From: Dyadobacter frigoris | GTDB lineage: Bacteria; Bacteroidota; Bacteroidia; Cytophagales; Spirosomataceae | DNA: 64,000 bases | Reading direction: 5' to 3' | Assembly (NCBI RefSeq): GCF_005280585.1 | Contig: NZ_SZVO01000013.1 | Coordinates: forward strand, 62,001-126,000 | Shown here: positions 18,065 through 26,610 of the stretch, piece by piece | Layout: every line of letters begins with the position of its first letter | Position numbering within the stretch: position 1 is the stretch's first letter | Position numbers and translations under genes: made by a program | Notes under the pieces: model-generated | Told to the model about the DNA's origin: nothing | The model's input: the letters and a program-made list of their open reading frames with translations, nothing else | Databases searched by the model: none

Positions 18065-19576
18065 TCACCTCGCGGCTCTCTTCAACACAGCATACCGTTT
18101 CCTAAACTTATCCAACTCAGTGCTACCTGATTTTTGATCGATCAGATTACTTGTTTCATTAGGATCTCTTTTGGTATTATAAAATTCTTCATAGTTGTGC
18201 TCTATGTATTTCATATACTTGAATTTTTTGGAAACAACCCCTTCAACTTTTGGCAAACCCGGACTGCCCCAAAAGGTGTGTTCGTAGAAAAAATCCTGAC
18301 GCTCGGCAGCGCCGCTTTTAAAAGACGCCATTAAATCTTTCCCCTGGATTGTTGCCGGAGTCGCTACTCCGGCAAATGATAAAATCGTTGGAGCAACATC
18401 AATATTCAGGGCAATATTGTCTGTTTTCCTGCCAACCAGTTTTCTTGGAATAGGTGCTCCGGAAATGATCATCGGGACACGGATTGATTCCTCAAAACCA
18501 AACCATTTACCTTCCAGTCCGTGTTCTCCCAAAGAGAAACCATTATCACCCATAAAAATGATGATGGTATTACGGTCGATTTGTAATTGCTTCAACAGCG
18601 CTACCATGTCCCCCACGGCTTCGTCAACTCCGGTAATGAGGCGATAATAATTCTTCACAGTTTCCTGCCGTTTTTCTTCTGTTGAAAAAAATGTCTTCCA
18701 GCGCTGTCTGCCGATATTTTTATCAGACCTGAAAAATTCAGGAAAACTATTCCAATATTTCGGGTCAGTAGTCACCGGTTTCGGAATATTTGTATTTTGA
18801 TATAAACTGGCAAATCGTTCCTGGTACGGAAAAGTAGGAGGATCACTTTCTGATTCATGCGGAGCTTTGAAACTCACAGAAAGACAAAACGGCTCTTGCT
18901 GTCCGGCAAACTGATATAGAAATTGTTTGATATCTTTTCCTACACTATCGGTATTGTGAATTGTTTGTCCGCTCTTATTTACAACCAAATACGGAGGCTG
19001 TTCTACCCTTGCACAGGCCCAGTAATCGAACAAGGAATCCGGCTGACGGTTGCTGTCAATTCCAAACTTACCAATAAAACCGATTTTGTATCCTGCCTTT
19101 TTTAACAAAGCCGGATAGGTTTTATCCAACGCTTTTTTTGAAAAACAGGTAGAAAAATCATTAATCTTGTGACGGGACATATACTGACCGCTCAAAAGGC
19201 TCGCCCGGCTCACACAACAAATGGAGGTTGTCACATAGGCATTCTTAAATAAAATTCCCCTGTCGGCAAGTGCATCCAGATTTGGCGTGCGAATAATTTT
19301 ATTCCCCATCGCGCCAAGTGCGTCCCAGCGGTGATCGTCCGTTAGGACAAAAATAATATTCGGTCTGGTGGGCTTACTTTTTTCTCTGTTATTTTTATTC
19401 TGTTTGTTTTGCGTCCTGCTAGTCAATGCATCCCAAAGGTGCCTGTTACCAAGCTGAAAAATTAAATTGGGACCCTGAAGTTTTCTGATTTCCATTCGCT
19501 GACTGAAACCAGCAAGAGACGATAAAACAAGCAAAACAATGAATACTCCTTTACTAAAAAACTTCCTGATTCTCAT
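18065..19576 (-). CDS. Type I sulfatase with non-canonical CCVSR site and duplicated N-terminal segment
   Basis: A 503-residue exported sulfatase (signal MRIRKFFSKGVFIVLLVLSS). The metal-binding pair is Asp80-Asp81 (PNIIFVLTDDHRWDAL); the later site is FMGDNGFSLGEHGLEGKW. The formylglycine motif is C120-C-V-S-R: Cys and Arg are kept but the usual Pro at +2 is Val. Residues 36-51 (PNLIFQLGNRHLWDAL) repeat residues 72-87 with 10 of 16 identities but lack the two Asp, so the gene seems to contain a partial tandem duplication of its metal-site segment. It is the last gene of the minus-strand sulfatase run and resembles GlcNAc-6-sulfatase-type enzymes; substrate is unknown. Confidence 0.9.
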   Translation of the reverse strand: MRIRKFFSKGVFIVLLVLSSLAGFSQRMEIRKLQGPNLIFQLGNRHLWDALTSRTQNKQNKNNREKSKPTRPNIIFVLTDDHRWDALGAMGNKIIRTPNLDALADRGILFKNAYVTTSICCVSRASLLSGQYMSRHKINDFSTCFSKKALDKTYPALLKKAGYKIGFIGKFGIDSNRQPDSLFDYWACARVEQPPYLVVNKSGQTIHNTDSVGKDIKQFLYQFAGQQEPFCLSVSFKAPHESESDPPTFPYQERFASLYQNTNIPKPVTTDPKYWNSFPEFFRSDKNIGRQRWKTFFSTEEKRQETVKNYYRLITGVDEAVGDMVALLKQLQIDRNTIIIFMGDNGFSLGEHGLEGKWFGFEESIRVPMIISGAPIPRKLVGRKTDNIALNIDVAPTILSFAGVATPATIQGKDLMASFKSGAAERQDFFYEHTFWGSPGLPKVEGVVSKKFKYMKYIEHNYEEFYNTKRDPNETSNLIDQKSGSTELDKFRKRYAVLKRAAR

Positions 19577-19625
19577 AATAAACTAACCATAATCACAAAT
19601 TTCAAACTAATAATTTGAAAAACAA

Positions 19626-21029
19626 TTAGGGTTGTGAAGAAAAACCTTTTTTCAATAAAATGGCCAGGTCTTTTACCGTTTTTGCCTGCTCATTTGATTT
19701 GGCAAGATTGTGAAATTCATCAGGATCTTTCAAGTGATCATAAAGCTCTATACCTGCTTTTCCCTCGTCCCATTCAGTATAGCGGTAACGTTCAGTTCGC
19801 ACACTTCGGCCCATAATTTTATCTCGTTTTACTTGCGTATAAGCCGCTCTGTCCCATTTGGCAGATGGATTTTTCAGCAAGGAAGTCAAACTTTTTCCCT
19901 GTAAATTTTGCTTTGGATCCAGTCCGCATAATTCTGCTAGTGTTGGGTAAATATCCAGTAACTCAACCGTACGGGGAGAAACTTTTCCCTTATTACCACC
20001 CGGAACCGAAATAATCAGCGGGACATGGGCAGAATTTTCAAACAAACTTTGTTTCATCCATTGTCCGTGCTGCCCCACATTATACCCATGATCCGACCAG
20101 AAAACGATAATGGTATTATCAGACAATTTCAGCCGGTCCAGCGCATCCAGCAATTTCCCAACCTGAGCGTCCATGAAAGAAATCGTTGCATAATAAGCAC
20201 GTTGTGCTTCTCTGCGCTCCGCTTCTTTAAGTCCCCAGTGTGCAGGTTTTGTAAATAATGCAGCCTCAGGAACATCATCCAGGTCATTGGCTATTTCCTT
20301 CGGCAACGGAATTTTGTCAAGGTCATACTGATCAAAATATTTCTTGGGGGCTACATAAGGAGAATGCGGCCTGAAAAACCCGACAGCCAGAAAGAATGGC
20401 TTGTCTTTCTTTTCTTCCAAAATCTTAATCGCTTCATTCGCCGACAACCCATCCGTTTGCTCATCATCTGTTCCTTCTGTGGCCAGATATGCAAGCGCAC
20501 TTCCAAGCGGGCGATTTGGAGTCAGGTTTTTAACATTTCCTTCTTCGGCTTTATCTCTTCCTTTTGGATTTACCTTATAATCCCATGAAATCGGATCATC
20601 CAAGCCATCCGTCCCAATTTGTCCGGGAACGCCATAATGATATATTTTACCAACTCTGGCACTGTAATAGTCATTGTTTTTAAATAATTGCGGCAAGGTT
20701 ACGATCTCCGGAAGATTTTTCCTAAAATGCGTCTGCAACTCATAAATTCCGGTCACATCAGGCCGCTGACCCGTTAGTAGCGAAGAACGGCTCGGGCTGC
20801 ACAAAGGAAATTGCGTGTAAGCTTTATCAAATAAAACTCCTCTTTTTGCAAGCCGGTCAATATTGGGTGATTTTACAAAATTATTTCCATAACAGCCCAG
20901 ATCATTGTTCAGATCATCCGCTGCTATAAAGAGAACGTTATATTTCTTCTTGGCGGGTTCTTTTTGCTGTGCGTGAAGCACTTGACTATTTACAACTAAC
21001 AGTGTTAGAAAATATACTATCGGTTTCAT
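19626..21029 (-). CDS. Type I sulfatase, iduronate-2-sulfatase-like
   Basis: A 467-residue exported sulfatase (signal MKPIVYFLTLLVVNSQVLHA). Asp38-Asp39 are metal ligands; the formylglycine motif is C77-SPSR followed by SSLLTGQRPD. The features GKIYHYG, FFRPHSPYVAPKKYFDQYDL and SDHGYNVGQHGQWMKQSLFE are typical of iduronate-2-sulfatase-like enzymes, which act on 2-O-sulfated sugars. Its ATG overlaps the upstream gene's stop codon by one base (TAATG at 21027-21031), so translation is probably coupled. Confidence 0.93.
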   Translation of the reverse strand: MKPIVYFLTLLVVNSQVLHAQQKEPAKKKYNVLFIAADDLNNDLGCYGNNFVKSPNIDRLAKRGVLFDKAYTQFPLCSPSRSSLLTGQRPDVTGIYELQTHFRKNLPEIVTLPQLFKNNDYYSARVGKIYHYGVPGQIGTDGLDDPISWDYKVNPKGRDKAEEGNVKNLTPNRPLGSALAYLATEGTDDEQTDGLSANEAIKILEEKKDKPFFLAVGFFRPHSPYVAPKKYFDQYDLDKIPLPKEIANDLDDVPEAALFTKPAHWGLKEAERREAQRAYYATISFMDAQVGKLLDALDRLKLSDNTIIVFWSDHGYNVGQHGQWMKQSLFENSAHVPLIISVPGGNKGKVSPRTVELLDIYPTLAELCGLDPKQNLQGKSLTSLLKNPSAKWDRAAYTQVKRDKIMGRSVRTERYRYTEWDEGKAGIELYDHLKDPDEFHNLAKSNEQAKTVKDLAILLKKGFSSQP

Positions 21030-22525
21030 TAGTTAAGATTAATGTGTTTAGATTCGGCAGGTTTATTTTCAGAGGTTTCGGGAGCGTATTCGGGATTGAG
21101 TTTTGTTGGAATTTTGGCATTGACTTTTTTCTTCCAGGCTTCCAGTTTTGCTTTAAGCAGTTTTGTCTGTGCCGGATTTTTCTTTGCCAAATTCACTGAT
21201 TCGCCTATATCTTCCCTGATATTATACAGTTCGACCCGGCCGTCTTCGTAAAATTCGTGAAGCTTGAAATCGCCCGAACGGATCACGCTCGTGGGCCTGG
21301 TACGGAAAGCGTCTTTGTTTCTTTTGTCACCTTTGTAAGCTTCCAGATATCCCGGAAAATGCCAGAAAAGATCTCTGGATGGAATCGTTTTTCCAACCAG
21401 TAAAGGAGCAAAAGTTTGTCCGTCAAATTCTGAATTAACCGGTTTGGTAACATTTGTAACTTCAAGAAGTGTAGGATAAAAATCAATTCCGATTACCGGC
21501 ACATCTGTTTTCGAGTTGGCAGTTGTTTTTCCCGGCCATTTTACAATTAGCGGAACACGAATCCCGCCTTCATACAACATACCTTTTGACCCGCGTAATG
21601 GATGTTGCGCTGTAACCTCTCCCATTCCACCATTATCTGAATAAAAAATAACAAGTGTATTTTTGTCAAGATTCAGCGATTCAAGTGATTTCAGCACTTT
21701 TCCAATGCCTTGATCCGTACTTTCAATCATAGCCGCATAAACCGGATTGTTATGAAATTCGTCACCTTTTTTGTTTTTATATTTTTGAATAATGTCTTCT
21801 TTCGCCTGAATCGGTGTGTGAACTGAGAAGTACGACAAGTAAAGAAAAAATGGCTTTTCCTTATTCTTGTCAAGGAATTTTACAGCTTCGTCCGTTAACC
21901 TGTCTGTCAGATATTCTCCTTTTTCACCAGAATCAATTCCTTCAAGCGGAGACTTTTGTTCTGCTTTTTTGGCGGCATAAGGATAAAAGTAAGAGGGCGT
22001 ACCTTCTGTGCCGCCAATTACATCATCAAAACCTTGGGCATGAGCATCCGCATTTTCCTTCTTTTCTCCCAATTGCCATTTCCCGATCAGTCCTGTGTTA
22101 TATCCTGCATGTTTCAGTTCCTCAGCTATTGTTACAAAAGAAGGATTTAATACCGTTTCATTTTTGATCGGAATTAATTTCCGATCGACAGATTGTCCCC
22201 GATCAGAATTACCAACCGTAAAAATTCCATGGCGGGGCGGATATTTTCCTGTCATTAACGAAGAACGGCTCGGTGCGCAATTGGGCCCCGCGGAATAAGC
22301 CTGTGTAAAACTGAGTCCTTCCTTAGCCAGTTTATCAATATTTGGCGTTTCGTAATATTTGCTTCCGGCAGAACTGAGATCAGTCCATCCCCAGTCATCC
22401 ACCAGAATAAAAAGGATATTAGGTTTGTCTTTTTGCTTTGCGGGAACAGCTTTCTGACCATAAACCTGATTAACCAAAACGACCGAAAAGAGCAGAATTA
22501 TGCCCCTAAAAAAATTATTCTTCAT
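21029..22525 (-). CDS. Type I sulfatase
   Basis: A 498-residue exported sulfatase. The signal peptide ends near VYGQ (residue 24). Metal ligands are Asp43-Asp44 (LVDDWGW) and the formylglycine motif is C83-APSR followed by SSLMTGKYPPRHGI. GLIGKWQLGE and YSDNGGMGE complete the active-site set. It lies 6 bp after the GH43-like gene and overlaps the next sulfatase by one base. The substrate cannot be read from sequence; the fold is that of arylsulfatase A-type exo-sulfatases. Confidence 0.93.
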   Translation of the reverse strand: MKNNFFRGIILLFSVVLVNQVYGQKAVPAKQKDKPNILFILVDDWGWTDLSSAGSKYYETPNIDKLAKEGLSFTQAYSAGPNCAPSRSSLMTGKYPPRHGIFTVGNSDRGQSVDRKLIPIKNETVLNPSFVTIAEELKHAGYNTGLIGKWQLGEKKENADAHAQGFDDVIGGTEGTPSYFYPYAAKKAEQKSPLEGIDSGEKGEYLTDRLTDEAVKFLDKNKEKPFFLYLSYFSVHTPIQAKEDIIQKYKNKKGDEFHNNPVYAAMIESTDQGIGKVLKSLESLNLDKNTLVIFYSDNGGMGEVTAQHPLRGSKGMLYEGGIRVPLIVKWPGKTTANSKTDVPVIGIDFYPTLLEVTNVTKPVNSEFDGQTFAPLLVGKTIPSRDLFWHFPGYLEAYKGDKRNKDAFRTRPTSVIRSGDFKLHEFYEDGRVELYNIREDIGESVNLAKKNPAQTKLLKAKLEAWKKKVNAKIPTKLNPEYAPETSENKPAESKHINLN

Positions 22526-22531
22526 ACCTTT

Positions 22532-23548
22532 TTATTTGATTTTCAGCTCACCCATGGCAATTCCACTTTCGGCTGCAACGGTATACAACAAATATAATTT
22601 ACCATTTTCCTCAAAAACCGCAGGATCCCGCAACTCACGAAAACGTTGTTTTGCAGCGCCTTCAGTTGAAACTGTCAAGGGTAAATCCGCTCCTTCGTAG
22701 GTCTTTTCAGGAAGTGCAACCACAACCGGTTCCGAAGGTTTCCAGTTATTCCAGTCGTCCGTAAGTTCAATTTTCGAGAAATAAATCCGTTCCGGACTGT
22801 CACCGATCCGGGAATAGAAAACCCATAACGTATTACCTTTCAGCGCAACCGCTGCGTGTCTTAATGTTGATGCGGGAGACTGGATTTTGTCAAACGGATT
22901 CGGTCCTTTTTCAAAGGCTGAAATCCCATTTTTTGATTTCCACAAAATCCCCAGACGGGAAAATGCATAGAATTCGTTCTTCCATTTAAAAACTTTAAAA
23001 TAAGATTCCCCCAGTTGTGTGATTTCCGGTTGAAAGTTAATTCCGTCTTTTGAAGTAGCCCGCAGGGATAATTGTTTGTAATTACTCTTATCTTTTTTGT
23101 CGCCACTGACAAACAAAGGACAATGGAAGTACATAATAATCTGTTTATTGACCTCATCAAGATGTATATCCGGTGAGGCAATATGCCTTCCCGCCTTCAA
23201 TTCGTCGTCCTCCCCTTTGCATGCACAATCGTTCATTTTCAAAGTACCCGCCTCATAGACTTTCCATGGACCTTTCAAATCATTGGCATACGCAAGACGA
23301 ATGTACGTCCCGTTATGATCGGCAAAATAAAGATAGTATTTGCCCAATTTTCCTGGCAGCCAATCCGGTACTTTGATCAGAGACGGACCATTAATATTCT
23401 GCCCGTCTTTACCAGGAAGTAATTCCGGCGAAATAATCGGATTTTTTTCAAATCGCTGAAATGTAAATTGTTGGGCATTAGCAAAATTTGAACTGATCCC
23501 TCCCAGCAAAAAAAGGACAAATATTTTATTATAAAATTTCATTTTCAA
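22532..23548 (-). CDS. GH43/GH32-like five-bladed propeller protein, exported
   Basis: A 338-residue exported protein (signal ending FANAQ, residue 26). Repeated propeller blades are visible: FEKNPIISPELLPG, YYLYFADHNGTYIRLAYAND, ASPDIHLDEVNKQIIMYFHC, NTLWVFYSRIGDSPERIYFS and LRDPAVFEENGKLYLLYTVA. This is the style of GH43-type glycosidases and related proteins. Residues such as RELRDPAVF resemble the conserved RDP of the family, but I cannot confirm a full catalytic triad. It is the only recognisable glycosidase-like gene among 14 sulfatases and is embedded between two sulfatase genes in the same transcript. Confidence 0.78.
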   Translation of the reverse strand: MKMKFYNKIFVLFLLGGISSNFANAQQFTFQRFEKNPIISPELLPGKDGQNINGPSLIKVPDWLPGKLGKYYLYFADHNGTYIRLAYANDLKGPWKVYEAGTLKMNDCACKGEDDELKAGRHIASPDIHLDEVNKQIIMYFHCPLFVSGDKKDKSNYKQLSLRATSKDGINFQPEITQLGESYFKVFKWKNEFYAFSRLGILWKSKNGISAFEKGPNPFDKIQSPASTLRHAAVALKGNTLWVFYSRIGDSPERIYFSKIELTDDWNNWKPSEPVVVALPEKTYEGADLPLTVSTEGAAKQRFRELRDPAVFEENGKLYLLYTVAAESGIAMGELKIK

Positions 23549-23593
23549 TTCTTGTTTTTAATAAGTCCGAAACCACATTTTTAATTATAAACA

Positions 23594-25060
23594 TCAGGGA
23601 ATCAACTCCTTTTGTGGCCGTTTGTACCTTCCGTTTTCATCCAGTGGTTTAGGATCAGCAAATTCCGGATTAATATATCCTACTGATTTTTCCTGTTTTT
23701 CCAGCTCTTTTCCGAGTTGCGTTTTCAGCTTGTTACCTTCGGAAGTATTGTAGAGATTATTCGTCTCGTTAGGATCTTTTGACAAATCATACAATTCCGA
23801 CCAGCCCGTTTCACCAGGATATTGTACCAGTTTTCCGGTCTCCGTTCTTACCGCTTTGATCGTAGGAACGCCATAGCCGTTTTCGTAGAAATATTCATAG
23901 AGAAACGACGTCCGCCAGTCTTTTACCTTATCCTCAATTAAAGGTACCCAGCTTTTTCCCTGAAAAGACGCAGGAGATTTGATACCAGCCAAATCCAGAA
24001 TCGAAGGAGCATCATCCAGGTTTAATACAATTTTGTCGATCAGTTTACCCTTTGGAAATTTAGCAGGATATCTTACCAGCAAAGGGATACGCATGGATTC
24101 GTCATATGCGGCACGTTTATCTCCCAAGCCGTGCTCGCCAAAGAAAAATCCATTGTCACTTGAAAAAATAACAACTGTATTCTGATCAAGATGAAGCGAA
24201 TCCAACGTAGCCAAAACACGACCTACATTTTCATCGATAGCTGCCAGCGTCCGGAAATAATTTCTGATTTTCTCGTCATTATTTTCCGTCCACGAGCCTC
24301 CCTTTTTCTGTTGCGGCGCCGCTCCGGGGCCTTTCTTTCCTGTATCAATCTGACCCTGGTAAGGAGAATCCAGACTTTCCGAAACTGGCTTTGTCAAAGT
24401 TGCATCTGAAAATGTGTCCTTATGCCTTACAGGTGGCTGAAAAGGCCCGTGTCCTGATTTAAAAGCCAGTGTTACAAGAAAAGTTTTATCCTTATTTTCT
24501 TTGATATAATTTACAGCATTCGTTGTAGAAACGTCATCGATCCAGCCTTTGCTCGGCTGGGCTACACCATTTATTTCAATCGGACAATCAAGATATTTTC
24601 CCTGTCCCACAAAACTGGCCGAATAATCAAAACCCGGCCGTTTTCCTGTTTCATTTCCCATATGCCATTTCCCGAAAAATGCTGTCTGGTACCCTGCTTT
24701 ACGGATTTCGGTGGCATAAGTGACCGTTGTATCTTTCAATCCTGTATGATTATTTGCAATACCGTTCAGGTGATTATACCTGCTGTTCAACATCGTTGAG
24801 CGACTAGGGGAACACAAAGAATTGATCACAAAAGCATTTCTGAAACGCACACCTTCTGCGGCAATCCGATCCAGATTTGGGGTTTTAAACCAAGGAAACC
24901 GGGCTTTATCTCCCTGTTCTTTTTGAACCACGCTTAATGCATCAAAACGCTGGTCGTCCGTATATATAAAAATAATGTTGGGACGACCGGTTTGAGCCTT
25001 CGCTCCGCAAATTCCCAAAAGAATAAGGTTTGAGAGAATTAAATATTTCATTTTCATCAT
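23594..25060 (-). CDS. Type I sulfatase, N-acetylglucosamine-6-sulfatase-like
   Basis: A 488-residue exported sulfatase (signal ending CGAKAQ, residue 23). Metal ligands are Asp35-Asp36 (IYTDDQRFDAL) and the motif C83-SPSR is followed by STMLNSRYNHLNGI, so the usual LTG is replaced by LNS. FFGKWHMG and FSSDNGFFFGEHGLGDKRAA complete the site. The last features resemble N-acetylglucosamine-6-sulfatase-type enzymes. It lies 15 bp downstream of the sulfatase at 25076-26503 in the shared minus-strand run. Confidence 0.92.
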   Translation of the reverse strand: MMKMKYLILSNLILLGICGAKAQTGRPNIIFIYTDDQRFDALSVVQKEQGDKARFPWFKTPNLDRIAAEGVRFRNAFVINSLCSPSRSTMLNSRYNHLNGIANNHTGLKDTTVTYATEIRKAGYQTAFFGKWHMGNETGKRPGFDYSASFVGQGKYLDCPIEINGVAQPSKGWIDDVSTTNAVNYIKENKDKTFLVTLAFKSGHGPFQPPVRHKDTFSDATLTKPVSESLDSPYQGQIDTGKKGPGAAPQQKKGGSWTENNDEKIRNYFRTLAAIDENVGRVLATLDSLHLDQNTVVIFSSDNGFFFGEHGLGDKRAAYDESMRIPLLVRYPAKFPKGKLIDKIVLNLDDAPSILDLAGIKSPASFQGKSWVPLIEDKVKDWRTSFLYEYFYENGYGVPTIKAVRTETGKLVQYPGETGWSELYDLSKDPNETNNLYNTSEGNKLKTQLGKELEKQEKSVGYINPEFADPKPLDENGRYKRPQKELIP

Positions 25061-25075
25061 TACAAAGTTAAGGTG

Positions 25076-26503
25076 TCAAGGTGCGATCGGCAGGGGTAAA
25101 TAATCTCTGTTCAAAATCATCCATTCCTGTAATTGTGTTTTAAGCTGATGTTCAAGTTCCTCAAATTTCGGGTCGCCGGACAGGTTTTTAAATTCCTCAG
25201 GATCATTTTCTTCGTCATACAATTCAAACATTTTACGACGATCCGCGAAGAGAAGTTTATCAAACTTTTCATCCAGTTTCCCTTCTATATGTTTCTGCCT
25301 CAGTTCAAGCCAGAAAGGCTGCGCGTCAAAATCGACCGGATGGTAGGGCAACTGCCACATGGCATTGTAAATCAGTTTGTATTTTTTGCTAAAAACGGTT
25401 CTCCCTAAATCAAAATCGGCCGTATTATGCGGAAGATTTTGACCGTGTGCTCCGCGAACAGCAAAAATATGATCATGTCCTTCAAAGGATGGCTGTTGAA
25501 AGGATGGGGTCAAAGCGATTCCAGTCATATTTTTCGGAATTTGGGTTCCCGAAACAGACAGCAACGTCGGGGCAATATCTTCTCCTGTGATCAGCGCATC
25601 ACTGGTCTGTCCGGCTTTAATAAGGTCAGGATGGCGCATGATCAGCGGCACATTCAATCCCTGATTGTATAACGTGCCCTTTCCCCTTAATAGCGCACCG
25701 CCATTATCACCCATAAAAACAACGAGTGTATTTTTGTCCAGTCCACGCTTTTTAAGATCGTCCAAAACTCTGCCTACATCACTATCCAGGCGCTGGATTT
25801 CTCCGAGATAGGCAGCAAAATCTTCACGCAAAAGTTTCGTGTCCGGCCAAAGGGAAGGTATTTTTATTTTTGAAGGATCCGGCTCAAAAGATTTTGCATT
25901 AAAAATCCTGTGCGGATCGCTGTATCCAACCTGCACAAAAAACGGTTTTCCTTTGGGAACCTGGTCAAGAAACTCAGTATACTGATTAAATATGCTATCA
26001 CGATTAGCCGTTATTTTCAAATAATCTACCCGGTTTTTAAAAGTTTCCAGATCGTATTTTTCCAATACCGCGACGGTTTCAGGCACACGTCTGTTTCCAT
26101 CCAAATGGAAATTCCGGCCCAAAATTCCGGTGTAGTAACCTGTTTTCCGTAACAATTCAGGATACGAAACAACGTCAGCATCCAGAGGAGCTGAAAAACG
26201 GGTCATTTGAATCGCCAGCGTATTTCTGCCCGACATCAGTCCCGCCCTTGAAAGCACACACTGAGGTGCCGTTGTATATGCTTTCCGGTACAAAATACCT
26301 TCCTGGGCAAGCTTGTCTATATTCGGTGTTTTTATATCCGGATAGCCATAACATCCCAAAAATGGCGCGCTGTGATCGTCAGAAAGGATGAATACGATAT
26401 TAGGCGGCTGCTTTTTTATTTTTTGAGCAAACACTGACCCTGATAAGACAAGAGTCAGCAGTGTTCCCGATAATAATAAAATTAGGACGTTGTTTGTTTT
26501 CAT
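25076..26503 (-). CDS. Type I sulfatase with non-canonical CVLSR site
   Basis: A 475-residue exported sulfatase (signal ending SVFAQ, residue 27). Metal ligands are Asp42-Asp43 (LSDDHSAPFLGCYG). The formylglycine motif is C82-V-L-S-R followed by AGLMSGRN, so Pro at +2 is Leu. The later site is MGDNGGALLRGKGTLYNQGL. The overall pattern resembles heparan-N-sulfatase (sulfamidase)-type enzymes. Activity depends on whether the host maturase accepts Leu in place of Pro. Confidence 0.9.
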   Translation of the reverse strand: MKTNNVLILLLSGTLLTLVLSGSVFAQKIKKQPPNIVFILSDDHSAPFLGCYGYPDIKTPNIDKLAQEGILYRKAYTTAPQCVLSRAGLMSGRNTLAIQMTRFSAPLDADVVSYPELLRKTGYYTGILGRNFHLDGNRRVPETVAVLEKYDLETFKNRVDYLKITANRDSIFNQYTEFLDQVPKGKPFFVQVGYSDPHRIFNAKSFEPDPSKIKIPSLWPDTKLLREDFAAYLGEIQRLDSDVGRVLDDLKKRGLDKNTLVVFMGDNGGALLRGKGTLYNQGLNVPLIMRHPDLIKAGQTSDALITGEDIAPTLLSVSGTQIPKNMTGIALTPSFQQPSFEGHDHIFAVRGAHGQNLPHNTADFDLGRTVFSKKYKLIYNAMWQLPYHPVDFDAQPFWLELRQKHIEGKLDEKFDKLLFADRRKMFELYDEENDPEEFKNLSGDPKFEELEHQLKTQLQEWMILNRDYLPLPIAP

Positions 26504-26564
26504 TTGATAAAATTTGATATAAAAATCTATCGATTAAATAGAGTAAATTTTCACGTTTATTGCA

Positions 26565-26607
26565 CAAATCAGTAAACAGAATCTTATGATTTCTGTTTAC
26601 TGATTTG
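26565..26607. repeat. Perfect 17-bp inverted repeat between two sulfatase genes
   Basis: CAAATCAGTAAACAGAA (26565-26581) is perfectly complementary to TTCTGTTTACTGATTTG (26591-26607), with a 9-base loop. It starts 4 bases after the stop of the 26611-28374 gene. There is no downstream T-run on the minus strand, so it is more likely an mRNA 3'-end stability structure or partial terminator than a strong terminator. Confidence 0.65.
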
Positions 26608-26610
26608 TTG

